Translations under genes and position numbers: made by a program
In this document: positions 49,304 through 62,665 of the stretch, piece by piece
Layout of the letters: every line of letters starts with the position of its first letter
Numbering within the stretch: position 1 is the first letter of the stretch
The notes under the pieces: generated by a model
What the model was told of the DNA's origin: nothing
Databases searched by the model: none
The model's input: only the letters and a program-made list of their open reading frames with translations
Source: Thalassotalea sp. HSM 43
GTDB taxonomy: Bacteria; Pseudomonadota; Gammaproteobacteria; Enterobacterales; Alteromonadaceae
Direction: 5' to 3'
Length of the DNA stretch: 64,000 bases
NCBI RefSeq assembly: GCF_004752005.1
Contig: NZ_CP038493.1
Coordinates: 1,388,302 to 1,452,301 of the forward strand

Positions 49304-51409
49304 TTAATACTGACCACCCTCAATAATTGCATCAGTTACATTTTTTGGTGCTTCAGCATACTGCTTAAACTCCATCGAATATGATGCGCGGCCCTGCGTT
49401 GCACTGCGAAGGTCGGTTGCATAACCAAACATTTCACCAAGTGGTACAACGGCATTAACCAATTTCATGCCGGCAGGACCTTCATCCATACCTTCAATCA
49501 TGCCACGGCGACGGTTGAGGTCACCAACAACATCACCCATGTTTAATTCAGGGGTGGTTACTTCAACCTTCATCACAGGTTCAAGCAAAACTGGACTTGC
49601 ATCCAACGCGCCTTGCTTAAAGCCCATAGATGCGGCGATTTTGAATGCCATTTCATTTGAGTCAACATCATGGAATGAACCATCAAATAATGTGACTTTA
49701 ATGTCTAGCATTGGGAAACCGGCGAGAACACCGTTATCCATCTGTTCGCTACAGCCTTTTTCTACGGCTGCCCAATATTCGCGTGGTACTGCACCACCAA
49801 CGATTTCTGATTCAAACTGGAAACCTGCGCCTTCTTCAAGCGGCTCCATTTTAAGCCATACATGACCAAATTGGCCACGACCGCCAGATTGACGCACAAA
49901 CTTACCTTCAACTTCAACCGCTTTGCGGATAGTTTCACGATAAGAAACTTGTGGCTTACCAACGTTTGCATCAACTTTAAATTCACGCTTCATACGGTCA
50001 ACGATGATATCTAGGTGCAATTCACCCATACCAGAAATGATCGTTTGCCCAGTCTCTTCGTCAGTCTCGACTCTAAAAGACGGGTCTTCAGCCGCAAGCT
50101 TACCAAGCGCCATCCCCATTCTTTCCTGATCAACCTTGGTTCTCGGCTCAACAGCAACAGAGATAACTGGCTCTGGGAATTCCATACGCTCTAGGGTGAT
50201 AACGTTTTGCTGATTACACAACGTGTCACCTGTGGTCACATCTTTCATGCCGATTAGGGCTGCAATGTCACCTGCGCGAACTTCTTTAATTTCTTCACGG
50301 TTATTTGAATGCATTTGCACAATACGGCCAATGCGTTCTTTTTTACCTTTAACCGGGTTGTAGACCATATCACCAGTGCTTAACACACCAGAATAGACAC
50401 GAACGAAGGTTAATGTACCTACAAATGGGTCAGTCGCGATTTTAAACGCTAACGCAGCAAATGGCGCGCTATCGTCTGCTTCACGAGTGTCTTCGGTCTC
50501 ATTTTTATCGTCTTTAATACCTTTAATCGCTTCAACTTCTGTTGGCGACGGCAAGTATTCAACAACAGCATCCAATACAGCTTGAACACCTTTGTTTTTA
50601 AATGCACTACCGCATGTAGTTAGTACAATCTCGTTTTTCAGCGTAAGAGTACGTAATGCAGTTTTAATTTCTTGCTCAGACAGTTCACCTTCTTCAAGGT
50701 ATTTGTCCATCAGCTCTTCACTGGCTTCCGCAGCGGCTTCAACTAAGTTTTCATGCCATTCTTGTGCAAGGTCAACCATATCCGCTGGGATATCTTCGTA
50801 TTCGAAGGTGGTGCCTTGGTCCGCTTCGTTCCAGTTGATCGCTTTCATTTTAACTAGGTCTACAACACCCGTGAACTCTTCTTCAGCGCCGATAGCTAAC
50901 TGAATTGGTACCGCGTTTGCACCTAAGCGATCTTTACATTGCTTGACAACATTTAAGTAGTCAGCGCCCATACGGTCCATCTTATTGACGAAAACCATAC
51001 GTGGGACTTTATATTTTTCCATTTGACGCCAAACCGTTTCGGTTTGCGGTTGAACGCCAGATGAACCACAAAGCACAAGCACCGCGCCGTCTAATACGCG
51101 CAATGAACGTTCTACTTCAATGGTGAAATCTACGTGGCCTGGAGTATCAATAATATTAATACGGTGGTCATCAAACTGACCCTGCATGCCTTTCCAGAAA
51201 CAGGTTGTCGCAGCTGAGGTAATGGTAATACCACGCTCTTGTTCTTGTTCCATCCAGTCCATCGTCGCAGCGCCGTCATGAACTTCACCAATTTTATGAG
51301 ATAAACCGGTGTAGAACAAAACACGTTCTGTTGTAGTCGTCTTACCTGCATCTACGTGTGCAGCTATACCAATATTACGGTAACGATCGATAGGGGTCTT
51401 ACGAGCCAC
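49304..51409 (-). CDS. fusA: elongation factor G
   Basis: This is the main translocase of the ribosome. The 701-residue protein has the motifs AHVDAGKT (17-24), DTPGHVDF and NKMD, and a full domain IV-V with [11 protein letters not shown]. The start codon is GTG at 51407-51409 (read as Met: [13 protein letters not shown]), with GAGGAA upstream. No ATG is in frame close by. It lies between rpsG and tuf in the str operon, but a terminator-like hairpin precedes it. Confidence 0.98.
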   Translation of the reverse strand: MARKTPIDRYRNIGIAAHVDAGKTTTTERVLFYTGLSHKIGEVHDGAATMDWMEQEQERGITITSAATTCFWKGMQGQFDDHRINIIDTPGHVDFTIEVERSLRVLDGAVLVLCGSSGVQPQTETVWRQMEKYKVPRMVFVNKMDRMGADYLNVVKQCKDRLGANAVPIQLAIGAEEEFTGVVDLVKMKAINWNEADQGTTFEYEDIPADMVDLAQEWHENLVEAAAEASEELMDKYLEEGELSEQEIKTALRTLTLKNEIVLTTCGSAFKNKGVQAVLDAVVEYLPSPTEVEAIKGIKDDKNETEDTREADDSAPFAALAFKIATDPFVGTLTFVRVYSGVLSTGDMVYNPVKGKKERIGRIVQMHSNNREEIKEVRAGDIAALIGMKDVTTGDTLCNQQNVITLERMEFPEPVISVAVEPRTKVDQERMGMALGKLAAEDPSFRVETDEETGQTIISGMGELHLDIIVDRMKREFKVDANVGKPQVSYRETIRKAVEVEGKFVRQSGGRGQFGHVWLKMEPLEEGAGFQFESEIVGGAVPREYWAAVEKGCSEQMDNGVLAGFPMLDIKVTLFDGSFHDVDSNEMAFKIAASMGFKQGALDASPVLLEPVMKVEVTTPELNMGDVVGDLNRRRGMIEGMDEGPAGMKLVNAVVPLGEMFGYATDLRSATQGRASYSMEFKQYAEAPKNVTDAIIEGGQY

Positions 51410-51450
51410 TAATGGATTCCTCTAAATTACGGATGTTCCTGAAACTAACT

Positions 51451-51479
51451 TTCAAAAGTATCAGCGATTTACTTTTGAA
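51451..51479 (-). other. 10-bp inverted repeat in the fusA leader
   Basis: TTCAAAAGTA and TACTTTTGAA (51451-51460 and 51470-51479) flank a 9-base loop, 41 bases before the fusA start codon. It could be an RNA hairpin in the fusA 5' region. No T-run follows. Confidence 0.55.
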
Positions 51480-51535
51480 AATAAGCTTAGTTATTTTAAT
51501 TATTAGCTAATGTGTTTTCTTGTTTTAAGTAAGAA

Positions 51536-51563
51536 AAGCGCAGCGGCAAATGCCGCTGCGCTT
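51536..51563 (-). terminator. terminator-like hairpin between rpsG and fusA
   Basis: A perfect 13-bp stem AAGCGCAGCGGCA / TGCCGCTGCGCTT has a 2-base apex and TTTTCTT after it on the minus strand. It lies 7 bases beyond the rpsG stop codon and would reduce read-through into fusA-tuf. Confidence 0.75.
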
Positions 51564-51570
51564 GTCATTA

Positions 51571-52059
<489 letters not shown>

Positions 52060-52128
52060 TTAGCTTCAGGGTTATCCCAAAACAATTAAATATTAAATGT
52101 TAGTTTGGCCTTACTTGACGGAGAACCG

Positions 52129-52503
52129 TTAAGATTTAGGGCGCTTAGCACCGTACTTAGAACGGCCTTGTCTACGATCGTTAACACCAGAACAATCTAG
52201 TGCGCCACGAACGGTGTGATAGCGAACACCTGGTAAGTCTTTAACACGACCACCACGGATTAGAATTACGCTATGCTCTTGCAAGTTGTGACCTTCACCA
52301 CCGATGTAAGATGTAACTTCGAAGCCGTTAGTTAGACGAACACGAGCTACTTTACGTAGTGCTGAGTTAGGTTTTTTAGGTGTAGTAGTGTACACACGAG
52401 TACATACACCGCGACGTTGAGGACAAGCTTGCAACGCTGGAACGTTACTTTTTTGTACCTGCTTAACACGTGGCTTACGTACTAATTGGTTAATAGTTGC
52501 CAT
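52129..52503 (-). CDS. rpsL: 30S ribosomal protein S12
   Basis: S12 lies at the decoding centre. The 124-residue protein has wild-type lysines in [13 protein letters not shown] and [13 protein letters not shown], the two sites where substitutions usually give streptomycin resistance, so a sensitive allele is predicted. It is the first gene of the str operon, with a consensus-like promoter about 110 bases upstream. Confidence 0.98.
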   Translation of the reverse strand: MATINQLVRKPRVKQVQKSNVPALQACPQRRGVCTRVYTTTPKKPNSALRKVARVRLTNGFEVTSYIGGEGHNLQEHSVILIRGGRVKDLPGVRYHTVRGALDCSGVNDRRQGRSKYGAKRPKS

Positions 52504-52610
52504 TATAGCTCCTGATTAGTTAAAACTGATGTGATTAAGGGGTATTTGGACCGCCTTTATTCACACCCTCATAAACGTGAAAAATCCCTACCATAACAGT
52601 AGGTCGCGGA

Positions 52611-52639
52611 ATTTTATTAGTGATGGGGGTAACTGTCAA
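52611..52639 (-). promoter_or_regulatory. str operon promoter
   Basis: On the minus strand a perfect -35 TTGACA (52634-52639) and -10 TAAAAT (52611-52616) are separated by 17 bases. A CCGCG discriminator follows. Transcription would start near 52604, giving a leader of about 100 bases. Confidence 0.85.
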
Positions 52640-52686
52640 GCAAAGAGTCAAAGATCATTGATCTTTTTTGATCGATAAGTGTACAA

Positions 52687-52713
52687 AAAAGGGGATCATT
52701 GCGATCCCCTTTT
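52687..52713 (-). terminator. rpoBC terminator
   Basis: The 11-bp stem AAAAGGGGATC / GATCCCCTTTT with loop ATTGC is followed by six Ts on the minus strand. It lies 27 bases past the rpoC stop and separates rpoBC from the str promoter. Confidence 0.92.
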
Positions 52714-52739
52714 AAAGTGCTTTAAACGTTGGCTAACAA

Positions 52740-55700
52740 TTAGTCATTGTCAGATGGCTTGTCACTTTCTTGTGAAAGTTCACCAAAACTGCTTAGCATT
52801 TCTGCGTTCAGTGCGTCGGTTAATGCCTGCTCTGCATCTTCAGCAGAAACAGTTGATTCTTCTTCACCTTCAACAGCTTGCACTGCACGGTTCTTGTGAT
52901 ACGCATAACCGGTACCAGCAGGAATCAATCGACCAACGATAACGTTTTCTTTCAGACCACGTAAGTCATCTTTCTTACCAGCAACAGCTGCTTCAGTAAG
53001 AACACGAGTAGTTTCCTGGAACGATGCCGCTGAGATAAATGACTCAGTTGCAAGCGATGCCTTGGTAATACCCATTAGCATGATGTTGAATTCAGCTGGC
53101 TTCTTGCCCGCTGCTTCCAGTTCACGGTTAGCAATGTTAACGCGAGCAACTTCAACTTGCTCACCTGCTAAGAATTCACTGTCACCACCATCAAGGATTT
53201 CACACTTACGGATCATCTGACGTACGATAACTTCGATGTGCTTATCATTAATCTTAACACCTTGCAGACGGTAAACGTCTTGCACTTCGTTAACGATATA
53301 GTTAGCAACATCAGAGATACCACGTAGACGTAAGATATCGTGTGGCGACTCTGGACCATCGGCGATAACTTCACCCTGTAGTACAGATTCACCTTCAAAC
53401 ACGTTAAGTTGACGCCACTTAGGAATCATCTCTTCGTATACTTCACCACTTGGTTGAGTGATTTGTAGACGACGCTTACCTTTAGTTTCTTTACCGAAAC
53501 CAATGATACCTGTCTTCTCAGCAAGAATCGCAGGCTCTTTCGGCTTACGTGCTTCAAACAAGTCAGCAACACGTGGTAGACCACCGGTAATATCACGAGT
53601 TTTCGAAGACTCTTGAGGGATACGTGCTAGCGCATCACCGATACCTACTTCAGCACCATCTTCAAGGTTTACGATAGCGTTACCTGGTAAGAAGTATTGT
53701 GCTGGAATTTCAGTACCAGCGATCATTACGTCTTTACCTTTGGCATCAACTAGCTTAACCATTGGACGCATTTCTTTACCAGCTGAGCTACGTTGTGCAG
53801 GGTCAGTGATAACGATAGATGACAAACCTGTTAGTTCATCAGTTTGACGCGTCACAGTTACCTGGTCGATAAGGTCAACAAATTTGATCTTACCAGCAAC
53901 CTCAGTGATGATTGGATGCGTATGCGGATCCCAGTTTGCAATAGTCTCGCCACCGTTGATAGCTTCGCCATCTTTCTTACCAAGAATTGCACCGTAAGGA
54001 ACTTTATAACGCTCTTTCTCACGACCTAGCTCATCAATAACAGTAAGTTCTGATGAACGTGAAGTAATAACTATCTTGTCTTCTGAGTTTGTTACGAACT
54101 TAGCGTTTTGTAACTTCAAAGTACCAGTGTTTTTAACTTGAACTGAGTTTTCAGCTGAAGCTCGTGATGCCGCACCACCGATATGGAACGTACGCATCGT
54201 TAACTGTGTACCCGGCTCACCGATTGATTGTGCTGCCACAACACCGATTGCTTCACCTTCGTTGATCATATGACCACGTGCTAAATCACGACCGTAACAA
54301 TGCTTACAAATACCAAAGTCAGTTTCACAAGTAATGATTGAACGAACCCATACTTGATCAACAGAATGTTCTTCTAATGTGTCACAATCTGCTTCATCTA
54401 ATAATGAGTTACGTGCGAACAATACATCTTCAGTACCTGGAATCAACACGTCTTGAGCAACAACACGACCTAGAACACGTTCGCGTAATGGTTCAACAAC
54501 ATCACCACCTTCGATAAGTGGTGTCATCAATAGACCATCTTCAGTGCCACAATCTGCTTCAGTTACAACCAAATCTTGTGCAACGTCAACTAGACGACGA
54601 GTTAAGTAACCCGAGTTAGCTGTTTTCAATGCCGTATCGGCCAAACCTTTACGAGCACCGTGAGTCGAGATGAAGTACTGAAGTACGTTCAGACCTTCAC
54701 GGAAGTTCGCCGTGATTGGTGTTTCGATGATTGAACCATCTGGTTTTGCCATTAGACCACGCATACCCGCCAACTGACGAATCTGAGCGGCACTACCACG
54801 AGCACCAGAGTCGGCCATCATGAAGATTGAGTTGAAAGAGTCTTGCTCTTCCATTTCGCCGTCACGGTTTAAGATTTGCTCTTTCGATAAGTTGTCCATC
54901 ATCGCTTTCGAAACTTTTTCGTTAGCAGATGACCAGATATCGATTACTTTGTTGTATTTCTCACCAGCTGTTACAAGACCAGATTCGAACTGTTGTTGAA
55001 TCTCTGTAACTTCTTCTTCAGCTGCATCGATGATGGTGTATTTCTCATCAGGAATAACCATATCGTCGATACCAACAGACGCACCAGCGATCATCGCGTA
55101 GTGGAAACCTGTGTACATAATGTGGTCGGCAAAGATAACAGTATCTTTAAGACCTAAGTTACGGTACGCATGGTTAATTAGGTTAGAGATTTGCTTCTTA
55201 CCTAAAGTTCTGTTGATGATTTCAAATGGAAGACCTTTCGGACATACCATCCAAAGTAATGAACGACCAACTGTTGTATCGATAAGTGAAGTAACTTCTT
55301 CACCATCAATCAACTGAGTGATACGTACTTTAACACGAGAGTGTAATTCGGCCATTTCGGTGCGGTAGGCTTTTTCAGCTTCTTCAGGAGAGCCGAATAC
55401 CATGCCTTCACCTTTACCGTTAACACAGTCACGCGTTAGGTAATATAAACCTAATACAACATCCTGAGATGGTACGATGATTGGGTCACCGTTCGCAGGA
55501 GATAGTACGTTGTTGGTAGACATCATTAGCGCACGTGCTTCTAACTGAGCTTCAATCGTTAGAGGTACGTGTACAGCCATTTGGTCACCATCGAAGTCAG
55601 CGTTATACGCCGCACAAACTAATGGGTGAAGCTGAATCGCTTTACCTTCGATAAGTACTGGTTCAAATGCTTGGATACCAAGTCTGTGAAGTGTTGGTGC

Positions 55701-56975
55701 ACGGTTAAGCATAACCGGGTGTTCACGGATTACTTCATCAAGTACATCCCAAACTTCACCAACTTCACGTTCTACTAGCTTCTTAGCCGCTTTAATCGTA
55801 GTCGCTAAACCACGTGCTTCTAACTTGCCGTAGATAAATGGTTTGAATAGCTCAAGAGCCATCTTCTTCGGAAGACCACACTGGTGCAAACGAAGCGTTG
55901 GACCAACGGTAATTACAGAACGACCTGAATAGTCAACACGCTTACCTAGAAGGTTTTGACGGAAACGACCTTGCTTACCTTTGATCATGTCAGCAAGAGA
56001 TTTCAGAGGACGCTTGTTAGAACCCGTGATTGCACGACCACGACGACCGTTATCTAGAAGTGCATCAACAGACTCTTGTAGCATACGTTTTTCGTTACGT
56101 ACGATAATGTCTGGTGCAACTAGGTCTAGAAGACGCTTCAAACGGTTGTTACGGTTGATTACACGACGGTAAAGGTCGTTCAAATCAGACGTTGCAAAAC
56201 GGCCACCATCTAGTGGTACTAGAGGACGCAAATCTGGTGGAAGAATCGGTAGAACCGACATAATCATCCACTCTGGCTTGTTACCAGATTGAGCGAAGGC
56301 TTCCATAAGCTTAAGACGCTTAGTGATCTTCTTACGCTTAGTTTCACTACCGATTTCTGGCAGTTCTTCACGCATTTGCTCGATTTCAGCGTTAAGGTCA
56401 ATTTCTTTAAGAAGCGCAAGGATTGCTTCTGCACCCATCTTCGCTTCAAATTCATCACCGTGCTCTTCTAGTGCATCTAGGTACTCTTCTTCAGTCAAAA
56501 TTTGACCGACTTCAAGAGTCGTCATACCGGCTTCAGTTACCACGTATGATTCAAAATACAATACACGCTCAATATCACGTAAGGTCATGTCTAAAAGTAG
56601 ACCGATACGAGATGGAAGAGATTTAAGGAACCAAATGTGAGCTACTGGGCTAGCTAGTTCAATGTGACCCATACGATCACGACGAACTTTAGTTAAGGTA
56701 ACTTCTACGCCACACTTCTCACAAATAACACCACGGTGCTTCAAGCGTTTGTACTTACCACACAAACACTCATAATCTTTTACAGGGCCGAAAATTCGCG
56801 CACAGAAAAGACCGTCACGTTCAGGTTTGAACGTACGGTAGTTGATGGTTTCAGGCTTCTTCACTTCACCGAATGACCATGAACGAATCATGTCAGGTGA
56901 AGCTAGGCCGATGCGAATACCATCGAATTCTTCAGTTTGATTTTGTTGCTTAAGAAACTTAAGTAAATCTTTCAC
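52740..56975 (-). CDS. rpoC: RNA polymerase subunit beta'
   Basis: The 1411-residue product matches E. coli RpoC (1407) in length. It has the N-terminal zinc site ([20 protein letters not shown]), the catalytic [12 protein letters not shown] motif (about 458-469) and the second zinc site ([17 protein letters not shown]). The start is GTG (56973-56975) with an AGGAGA ribosome site, as in E. coli. It lies 77 bases after rpoB. An acidic C-terminal tail ([11 protein letters not shown]) is present. Confidence 0.98.
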   Translation of the reverse strand: MKDLLKFLKQQNQTEEFDGIRIGLASPDMIRSWSFGEVKKPETINYRTFKPERDGLFCARIFGPVKDYECLCGKYKRLKHRGVICEKCGVEVTLTKVRRDRMGHIELASPVAHIWFLKSLPSRIGLLLDMTLRDIERVLYFESYVVTEAGMTTLEVGQILTEEEYLDALEEHGDEFEAKMGAEAILALLKEIDLNAEIEQMREELPEIGSETKRKKITKRLKLMEAFAQSGNKPEWMIMSVLPILPPDLRPLVPLDGGRFATSDLNDLYRRVINRNNRLKRLLDLVAPDIIVRNEKRMLQESVDALLDNGRRGRAITGSNKRPLKSLADMIKGKQGRFRQNLLGKRVDYSGRSVITVGPTLRLHQCGLPKKMALELFKPFIYGKLEARGLATTIKAAKKLVEREVGEVWDVLDEVIREHPVMLNRAPTLHRLGIQAFEPVLIEGKAIQLHPLVCAAYNADFDGDQMAVHVPLTIEAQLEARALMMSTNNVLSPANGDPIIVPSQDVVLGLYYLTRDCVNGKGEGMVFGSPEEAEKAYRTEMAELHSRVKVRITQLIDGEEVTSLIDTTVGRSLLWMVCPKGLPFEIINRTLGKKQISNLINHAYRNLGLKDTVIFADHIMYTGFHYAMIAGASVGIDDMVIPDEKYTIIDAAEEEVTEIQQQFESGLVTAGEKYNKVIDIWSSANEKVSKAMMDNLSKEQILNRDGEMEEQDSFNSIFMMADSGARGSAAQIRQLAGMRGLMAKPDGSIIETPITANFREGLNVLQYFISTHGARKGLADTALKTANSGYLTRRLVDVAQDLVVTEADCGTEDGLLMTPLIEGGDVVEPLRERVLGRVVAQDVLIPGTEDVLFARNSLLDEADCDTLEEHSVDQVWVRSIITCETDFGICKHCYGRDLARGHMINEGEAIGVVAAQSIGEPGTQLTMRTFHIGGAASRASAENSVQVKNTGTLKLQNAKFVTNSEDKIVITSRSSELTVIDELGREKERYKVPYGAILGKKDGEAINGGETIANWDPHTHPIITEVAGKIKFVDLIDQVTVTRQTDELTGLSSIVITDPAQRSSAGKEMRPMVKLVDAKGKDVMIAGTEIPAQYFLPGNAIVNLEDGAEVGIGDALARIPQESSKTRDITGGLPRVADLFEARKPKEPAILAEKTGIIGFGKETKGKRRLQITQPSGEVYEEMIPKWRQLNVFEGESVLQGEVIADGPESPHDILRLRGISDVANYIVNEVQDVYRLQGVKINDKHIEVIVRQMIRKCEILDGGDSEFLAGEQVEVARVNIANRELEAAGKKPAEFNIMLMGITKASLATESFISAASFQETTRVLTEAAVAGKKDDLRGLKENVIVGRLIPAGTGYAYHKNRAVQAVEGEEESTVSAEDAEQALTDALNAEMLSSFGELSQESDKPSDND

Positions 56976-57052
56976 ACTCTGTCTCCTGTCGGAGTTAACA
57001 TCTGGGAGGGCTTGCGCCCTCCCGTTACATTCTTTTGCTTAGAACCTAAGCC

Positions 57053-60000
57053 TTACTCTTGATCCAACTCAATGTTGATACCAAGTGAACGAATCTCTTT
57101 CAACAATACGTTGAACGATTCAGGCATACCAGGTTCCATGCGATGGTCACCATCAACAAGGTTTTTATACATCTTGGTACGACCGTTAACGTCATCAGAC
57201 TTAACAGTAAGCATTTCTTGTAGAGTATAAGCAGCACCATAAGCTTCAAGTGCCCATACCTCCATCTCACCGAAACGCTGGCCACCGAACTGAGCTTTAC
57301 CACCCAGAGGTTGCTGTGTAACAAGAGAGTAAGAACCTGTTGAACGCGCATGCATTTTGTCATCAACCAAGTGGTTAAGTTTCAGCATGTACATGTAACC
57401 TACAGTTACAGGACGCTCAAACGCACGACCGGTACGACCATCATAAAGCGTGAATTGACCGCTTTCTGGCATGTCCGCTAGACGGAATAGTTCTTTGATT
57501 TCTTTCTCAGCTGCACCATCGAATGCAGGGGTTGCGATAGGCAAACCAGCACGAAGGTTATCAGCAAGACGCATTACTTCGTCATCAGAGAAATTGTCAA
57601 TGTCCACAACTTGGCGAGATTCACCAACCGCATATACATCTTTCAAGAATGTACGCAGCTTAGCTAGCTCTTGTTGTTCTTTGATCATGCGGTCAATCTT
57701 CTCACCGATACCGCGTGCAGCCATACCTAAGTGAGTTTCAAGAATCTGACCGATGTTCATACGTGACGGTACACCCAATGGGTTAAGTACGATATCAACC
57801 GGCTCACCGTTTTCATCGTATGGCATATCTTCTACCGGAACTACGTTAGAGATAACACCTTTGTTACCGTGACGACCCGCCATTTTGTCACCAGGTTGTA
57901 AGTGACGTTTAACAGCAAGGTAAACTTTAACAATCTTAAGAACGCCAGGTGCCAAATCATCACCTTGAGTGATCTTGCGACGCTTGGTTTCATATTTCTT
58001 ATCGAAGTCAGCTTTGATTGCATCATATTGCTCAGCAATTTGCTCAAGCTCAGTTTGTTGACCTTCGTCAGACAAGCTTTGCGTTAACCACTGATCACGA
58101 GACATACCGTTAAGGTCGCTCTCGTTCATGCCAGCAGACATAAGCAATTTCTTCGCACGAGCGTAGATACCATCTTCTAGAATTGAGAATTCGTCACCAA
58201 GGTCTTTCTTAACCTCTTGTAACTGCATTTCTTCAATTTCTAGTGCACGCTTATCTTTTTCAACACCATCACGGGTGAATACTTGAACATCGATGATTGT
58301 ACCTTGAACAGAGTTAGGTACACGTAGCGAGCTGTCTTTAACGTCAGCAGCTTTCTCACCGAAGATAGCGCGTAGAAGTTTTTCTTCTGGTGTAAGTTGA
58401 GTTTCACCTTTAGGTGTAACCTTACCTACTAAGATGTCGCCACCTTTTACTTCAGCACCAATGTAAACAACACCAGACTCATCTAGCTTGCTTAGTGCTG
58501 ACTCACCAACATTCGGAATATCAGAAGTAATTTCTTCTGAACCTAGCTTAGTATCACGAGCGATACAGCTTAGTTCCTGAATGTGGATCGTTGTGAAGCG
58601 ATCTTCTTTCGTCACACGCTCAGAAATCAACATCGAATCCTCGAAGTTGTAACCATTCCAAGGCATGAATGCGATACGCATATTTTGACCTAGAGCCAAC
58701 TCACCTAAATCGGTAGAAGGACCATCAGCTAACACGTCACCACGTTGTACCGGCTCGCCAACGTTACACGTTGGACGTTGGTTGATACAGGTGTTTTGGT
58801 TTGAACGTGTGTATTTGGTCAAGTTGTAGATGTCGATACCAGCTTCACCTGGAACCATTTCGCTTTCGTTAACACGTACAACAATACGAGACGCATCAAC
58901 GTAATCTACGACACCACCACGCTTGGCTACGGCTGTTACACCAGAGTCAACTGCGATGGTTTTTTCCATACCTGTACCAACAAGTGGCTTGTCAGCTTTC
59001 AATGTAGGAACGGCTTGACGTTGCATGTTCGCACCCATCAATGCACGGTTCGCATCATCGTGTTCAAGGAATGGAATAAGTGATGCCGCCACAGAAATGA
59101 TTTGCTGTGGAGATACATCCATATATTGGACTTGATCCGAAGACATTAACGTAAATTCGTTCTTGTGACGACATGGTACAAGCCCGTCAACAAGTGTGCC
59201 TTTTTCGTCTACTTCCGCGTTTGCCTGTGCAATAACGAAGTTACCTTCTTCAATTGCAGACAAGTAATCGATTTCATCTGTTACTAAGCCATCGATAACT
59301 TTACGATATGGTGTTTCTAGGAAACCGTAATCGTTAGTACGAGCATAAGAAGACAATGAGTTGATCAAACCGATGTTTGGACCTTCAGGCGTTTCGATTG
59401 GACATACACGACCATAGTGAGTCGGGTGAACATCTCGAACCTCAAAACCAGCACGTTCACGTGTCAAACCACCTGGGCCTAACGCTGAGATACGACGCTT
59501 ATGAGTTACTTCTGAAAGCGGGTTGTTTTGATCCATGAATTGAGACAATTGCGATGAACCAAAGAACTCTTTAACGGCAGCAGATATCGGCTTAGCGTTA
59601 ATTAAATCTTGTGGCATTACTGCATCAAGATCACCAAGAGACAAACGCTCACGAACCGCACGTTCAACACGTACAAGACCTACGCGGAACTGGTTCTCTG
59701 CCATTTCACCTACAGAACGAATACGACGGTTACCTAAGTGATCGATATCATCGACTTCACCTTTACCATCGCGAATAGCGATTAAGGTTTTCATTACCGA
59801 GGTAATATCGTCGTTAGATAGAACACCTTCGCCAGTAGATTCGCTGCGACCAACACGACGGTTAAACTTCATACGACCAACGTTTGATAAATCATAACGC
59901 TCTTCAGAGAAGAATAAGTTGTCAAATAAAGCTTCTGCAGCTTCTTTTGTTGGTGGCTCACCTGGGCGCATCATACGATAAATTTCAACAAGCGCTTCTA

Positions 60001-61081
60001 AACGGTTACTTGTTGAGTCGATGCGAACGGTGTCTGACATGTATGAACCACAATCGAATTCATTCATGTAAAGAGTGTCTAGCGACTTATGACCCGCTTC
60101 AACTAGCTCAGCTACTGATTCAAGAGTTAGCTCGTCATTCGCTTGTGCGATAACTTCACCGGTGCTCTTGTTTACATAGTCTTTCGATAATACACGGCCA
60201 ACGATGTAATCAGCAGGTACTTCAAGAGTACTTACTTTTTCTTTAGCTAATGCACGAATGTGGCGAGCAGTGATACGACGACCTTGCTCTACTAATACAT
60301 CACCACTTGGCATCTTGATATCGAATGTCGCGGTTTCACCACGAAGACGCTCTGGAATCAATTCCATAACCATCTTGCTTTTCTTGATATCAAAACGCGT
60401 GGTTTCGTAGAACATTGCCAGAATTTCTTCTGTTGAATATTCTAATGCACGTAAGATGATAGACGCCGGTAATTTACGACGACGGTCAATACGTACGAAT
60501 AGATTATCTTTCGGATCGAATTCGAAATCTAACCAAGAACCACGGTAAGGGATTACACGTGCATTATAAAGCACTTTACCCGATGAGTGAGTTTTACCTT
60601 TGTCATGATCAAAGAATACACCAGGTGAACGGTGTAACTGAGATACGATTACACGTTCAGTACCATTGATAACGAACGTACCGTTCTCTGTCATCAATGG
60701 GATTTCGCCCATGTAAACTTCTTGTTCTTTAATATCTTTAACTGTACCAGGGGCAGCTTCTTTATCGTAAATTACCATACGTAATTTAACGCGTAGAGCC
60801 GCAGAATAGGTTACGCCACGGATTTGACATTCTTTAACGTCAAATAAAGGCTCGCCTAAACGGTAGCTAACGTATTGTAATTCTGAATTACCAGAATAAC
60901 TTTTGATTGGGAATACACTACGGAATGCAGCTTCTAAACCAACTGTACCCGTTTCATCGATATCAATAAACTTGCGGAAAGATTCGAGTTGGATAGACAA
61001 CAGGAATGGATAATCCATTACCTGAACGCTCTTACCAAAATCCTTTCGAATACGCTTCTTCTCAGAATAAGAGTAAACCAT
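57053..61081 (-). CDS. rpoB: RNA polymerase subunit beta
   Basis: I placed the start at ATG 61079-61081 ([16 protein letters not shown]) with a GAGGAA ribosome site, giving 1342 residues, the E. coli length. An in-frame ATG 16 codons upstream adds a non-conserved tail. The rifampicin pocket reads [20 protein letters not shown] and [12 protein letters not shown], with no known resistance substitution, so a sensitive allele is predicted. It follows rplL across a gap of about 330 bases with two hairpins. Confidence 0.98.
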   Translation of the reverse strand: MVYSYSEKKRIRKDFGKSVQVMDYPFLLSIQLESFRKFIDIDETGTVGLEAAFRSVFPIKSYSGNSELQYVSYRLGEPLFDVKECQIRGVTYSAALRVKLRMVIYDKEAAPGTVKDIKEQEVYMGEIPLMTENGTFVINGTERVIVSQLHRSPGVFFDHDKGKTHSSGKVLYNARVIPYRGSWLDFEFDPKDNLFVRIDRRRKLPASIILRALEYSTEEILAMFYETTRFDIKKSKMVMELIPERLRGETATFDIKMPSGDVLVEQGRRITARHIRALAKEKVSTLEVPADYIVGRVLSKDYVNKSTGEVIAQANDELTLESVAELVEAGHKSLDTLYMNEFDCGSYMSDTVRIDSTSNRLEALVEIYRMMRPGEPPTKEAAEALFDNLFFSEERYDLSNVGRMKFNRRVGRSESTGEGVLSNDDITSVMKTLIAIRDGKGEVDDIDHLGNRRIRSVGEMAENQFRVGLVRVERAVRERLSLGDLDAVMPQDLINAKPISAAVKEFFGSSQLSQFMDQNNPLSEVTHKRRISALGPGGLTRERAGFEVRDVHPTHYGRVCPIETPEGPNIGLINSLSSYARTNDYGFLETPYRKVIDGLVTDEIDYLSAIEEGNFVIAQANAEVDEKGTLVDGLVPCRHKNEFTLMSSDQVQYMDVSPQQIISVAASLIPFLEHDDANRALMGANMQRQAVPTLKADKPLVGTGMEKTIAVDSGVTAVAKRGGVVDYVDASRIVVRVNESEMVPGEAGIDIYNLTKYTRSNQNTCINQRPTCNVGEPVQRGDVLADGPSTDLGELALGQNMRIAFMPWNGYNFEDSMLISERVTKEDRFTTIHIQELSCIARDTKLGSEEITSDIPNVGESALSKLDESGVVYIGAEVKGGDILVGKVTPKGETQLTPEEKLLRAIFGEKAADVKDSSLRVPNSVQGTIIDVQVFTRDGVEKDKRALEIEEMQLQEVKKDLGDEFSILEDGIYARAKKLLMSAGMNESDLNGMSRDQWLTQSLSDEGQQTELEQIAEQYDAIKADFDKKYETKRRKITQGDDLAPGVLKIVKVYLAVKRHLQPGDKMAGRHGNKGVISNVVPVEDMPYDENGEPVDIVLNPLGVPSRMNIGQILETHLGMAARGIGEKIDRMIKEQQELAKLRTFLKDVYAVGESRQVVDIDNFSDDEVMRLADNLRAGLPIATPAFDGAAEKEIKELFRLADMPESGQFTLYDGRTGRAFERPVTVGYMYMLKLNHLVDDKMHARSTGSYSLVTQQPLGGKAQFGGQRFGEMEVWALEAYGAAYTLQEMLTVKSDDVNGRTKMYKNLVDGDHRMEPGMPESFNVLLKEIRSLGINIELDQE

Positions 61082-61207
61082 GGGTTCCTCATCTTGCTCG
61101 TTATGGCCAACCTGACTGCCAGATGGCACGGTCAGGAGTAAATCTTTTTAAATTTTAAGCAAATATCTCTTAGCTTATTTGCTTAAAACTTACACTCAGT
61201 TCTTTAT

Positions 61208-61248
61208 ATAAAAAAAAACCTCAACCGGCGAAAATCTTCGCAAGTTGA
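61208..61248 (-). terminator. attenuator between rplL and rpoB, distal hairpin
   Basis: The stem TCAAC-GCGAA / TTCGC-GTTGA (two-base internal loop) is followed by eight or more Ts on the minus strand. In E. coli a partial terminator between rplL and rpoB keeps polymerase subunit levels below ribosomal protein levels. The same role is inferred. Confidence 0.75.
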
Positions 61249-61349
61249 CAATTATTTATATATTAGAACTAGTGTTTACGCTAAAAAAGACAGTAACTTA
61301 CAACACTAACAAGTTAATATTTAAAACACAATCTCTTTTAGCGCAAAAA

Positions 61350-61373
61350 GGCCGGTGACATTTGTCACCAGCC
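61350..61373 (-). terminator. attenuator/terminator just after rplL, proximal hairpin
   Basis: The stem GGC-GGTGACA / TGTCACC-GCC with one mismatch is followed by TTTTT on the minus strand. It lies about 40 bases past the rplL stop codon. Confidence 0.75.
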
Positions 61374-61412
61374 ATTGCCTATATTTAGGCAGCTAATCTG
61401 TAAAGATACAGA

Positions 61413-61781
61413 TTACTTGATAGCAACAGTTGCGCCTGCAGCTTCAAGGTCAGCTTTAAGAGCTTCAGCTTCTGCTTTCTCAATGCCTTCTTTAAGAGCT
61501 TTAGGAGCAGCTTCAACTAGCTCTTTAGCTTCTTTAAGACCTAGGCCAGTTGCGCCACGTACAGCTTTGATTACAGCAACTTTCTTGTCGCCGAAGCTTT
61601 CAAGAACTACGTCAAATTCAGTTTGCTCAGCAGCAGCCGCACCAGCGTCGCCACCAGCTACAGCAACAGCAGCAGCAGCAGATACGCCGAACTTCTCTTC
61701 CATAGCTTCAACTAATTCAACAACATCCATTACTGACATTTCAGCAATAGCATTTAAGATATCTTCTTTAGAGATAGACAT
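61413..61781 (-). CDS. rplL: 50S ribosomal protein L7/L12
   Basis: The 122-residue stalk protein has the N-terminal dimerisation domain ([20 protein letters not shown]), an alanine-rich hinge (about 33-52) and the factor-binding C-terminal domain ([15 protein letters not shown]). It recruits EF-Tu and EF-G to the ribosome. Length and domain order are standard. It follows rplJ by 85 bases. Two hairpins after it probably partly stop transcription before rpoB. Confidence 0.98.
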   Translation of the reverse strand: MSISKEDILNAIAEMSVMDVVELVEAMEEKFGVSAAAAVAVAGGDAGAAAAEQTEFDVVLESFGDKKVAVIKAVRGATGLGLKEAKELVEAAPKALKEGIEKAEAEALKADLEAAGATVAIK

Positions 61782-61866
61782 GATTATCTTTCCTATTTTT
61801 AATTAACAGCACATTTCAAATTAGGGCTGTTAGGTATAACTATATAAATACAAGTTAACAGCGCTA

Positions 61867-62361
61867 TTAAGCTGCTTCTTGCTCTTTCTGATCGCGAACT
61901 GCAGCAAGTGTGCGGGCAAGTTTGCCTGCAGATGCTTCTTTCATTGCGCTCATTAAACGTGCAATTGCTTCGTCGTAAGTTGGTAGTTTCGCTAATACCG
62001 AAACTTCTACCGCGTTACCTTCAAATGCTGCTGCTTTAAGTTCTAAGTTTTCGTTTTCTTTAGCGAAATCTGAGAACAAACGAGCTGCTGCACCTGGGTG
62101 TTCGTTAGAGAATGCAATTAAAGATGGACCAACTAAAGAATCTTTAACAGATTCAAAATCAGTACCTTCTAAAGCGCGACGTGCTAACGTGTTACGAACG
62201 ACTTTCATCCATACACCGTTTTCACGTGCTTGCTTACGTAAAACTGTAATTGCATCAACTGTAACACCGCGTGAATCTGCGATTACAACTGATTGAGCGC
62301 CAGCAGCTGCTTCTTGAACTTCAGCAACAATTGCTTTTTTATCATCAAGATTGATAGCCAT
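61867..62361 (-). CDS. rplJ: 50S ribosomal protein L10
   Basis: L10 anchors the L7/L12 stalk to 23S rRNA. The 164-residue product ([19 protein letters not shown]) has the normal length. The C-terminal helix that binds L7/L12 dimers is present ([31 protein letters not shown], seen here as the last 31 residues). It has its own promoter and long leader downstream of rplA. Confidence 0.98.
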   Translation of the reverse strand: MAINLDDKKAIVAEVQEAAAGAQSVVIADSRGVTVDAITVLRKQARENGVWMKVVRNTLARRALEGTDFESVKDSLVGPSLIAFSNEHPGAAARLFSDFAKENENLELKAAAFEGNAVEVSVLAKLPTYDEAIARLMSAMKEASAGKLARTLAAVRDQKEQEAA

Positions 62362-62623
62362 CGGCTTTAACTCCTGGTTTACCGGCTAACCGGTATTTAA
62401 ATCTCTTAAGCTAATCATTAGCTTAAGCCTTTACGGCGAGATCCAGAATTCTTAGGAAAAATATCTGGGTAACACCATCTACGTAGGGAATTAAGTGGTT
62501 AGCGCCACACTCATAAAGTGCTTAAGGGTTTAACAACACCTACGGTCTTGGACGGGAGCTTGAAAATCTACAATTTACCCTAAGGTTAGAATCATAGTGA
62601 CAAGCACCTACCAAATTTTTAGG
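62362..62623 (-). promoter_or_regulatory. rplJL leader, candidate L10-L7/L12 autoregulatory region
   Basis: About 260 untranslated bases precede rplJ. Several inverted repeats are visible: CCGGCTAACCGG at 62381-62392, and TTAAGCTAATCATTAGCTTAAG near 62405-62426 (given here as arms CTTAAGCTAAT/ATTAGCTTAAG). In E. coli the complex of L10 and L7/L12 binds the corresponding leader to repress translation. That role is inferred from position and length. Confidence 0.65.
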
Positions 62624-62629
62624 GGCGAA

Positions 62630-62658
62630 ATTATATGCTAATTCTCACCCCTTGTAAA
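62630..62658 (-). promoter_or_regulatory. rplJ promoter
   Basis: On the minus strand a -35 TTTACA (62653-62658) and a perfect -10 TATAAT (62630-62635) are spaced by 17 bases. They lie immediately after the rplA stop codon at 62666. Confidence 0.82.
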
Positions 62659-62665
62659 CGGTCAA

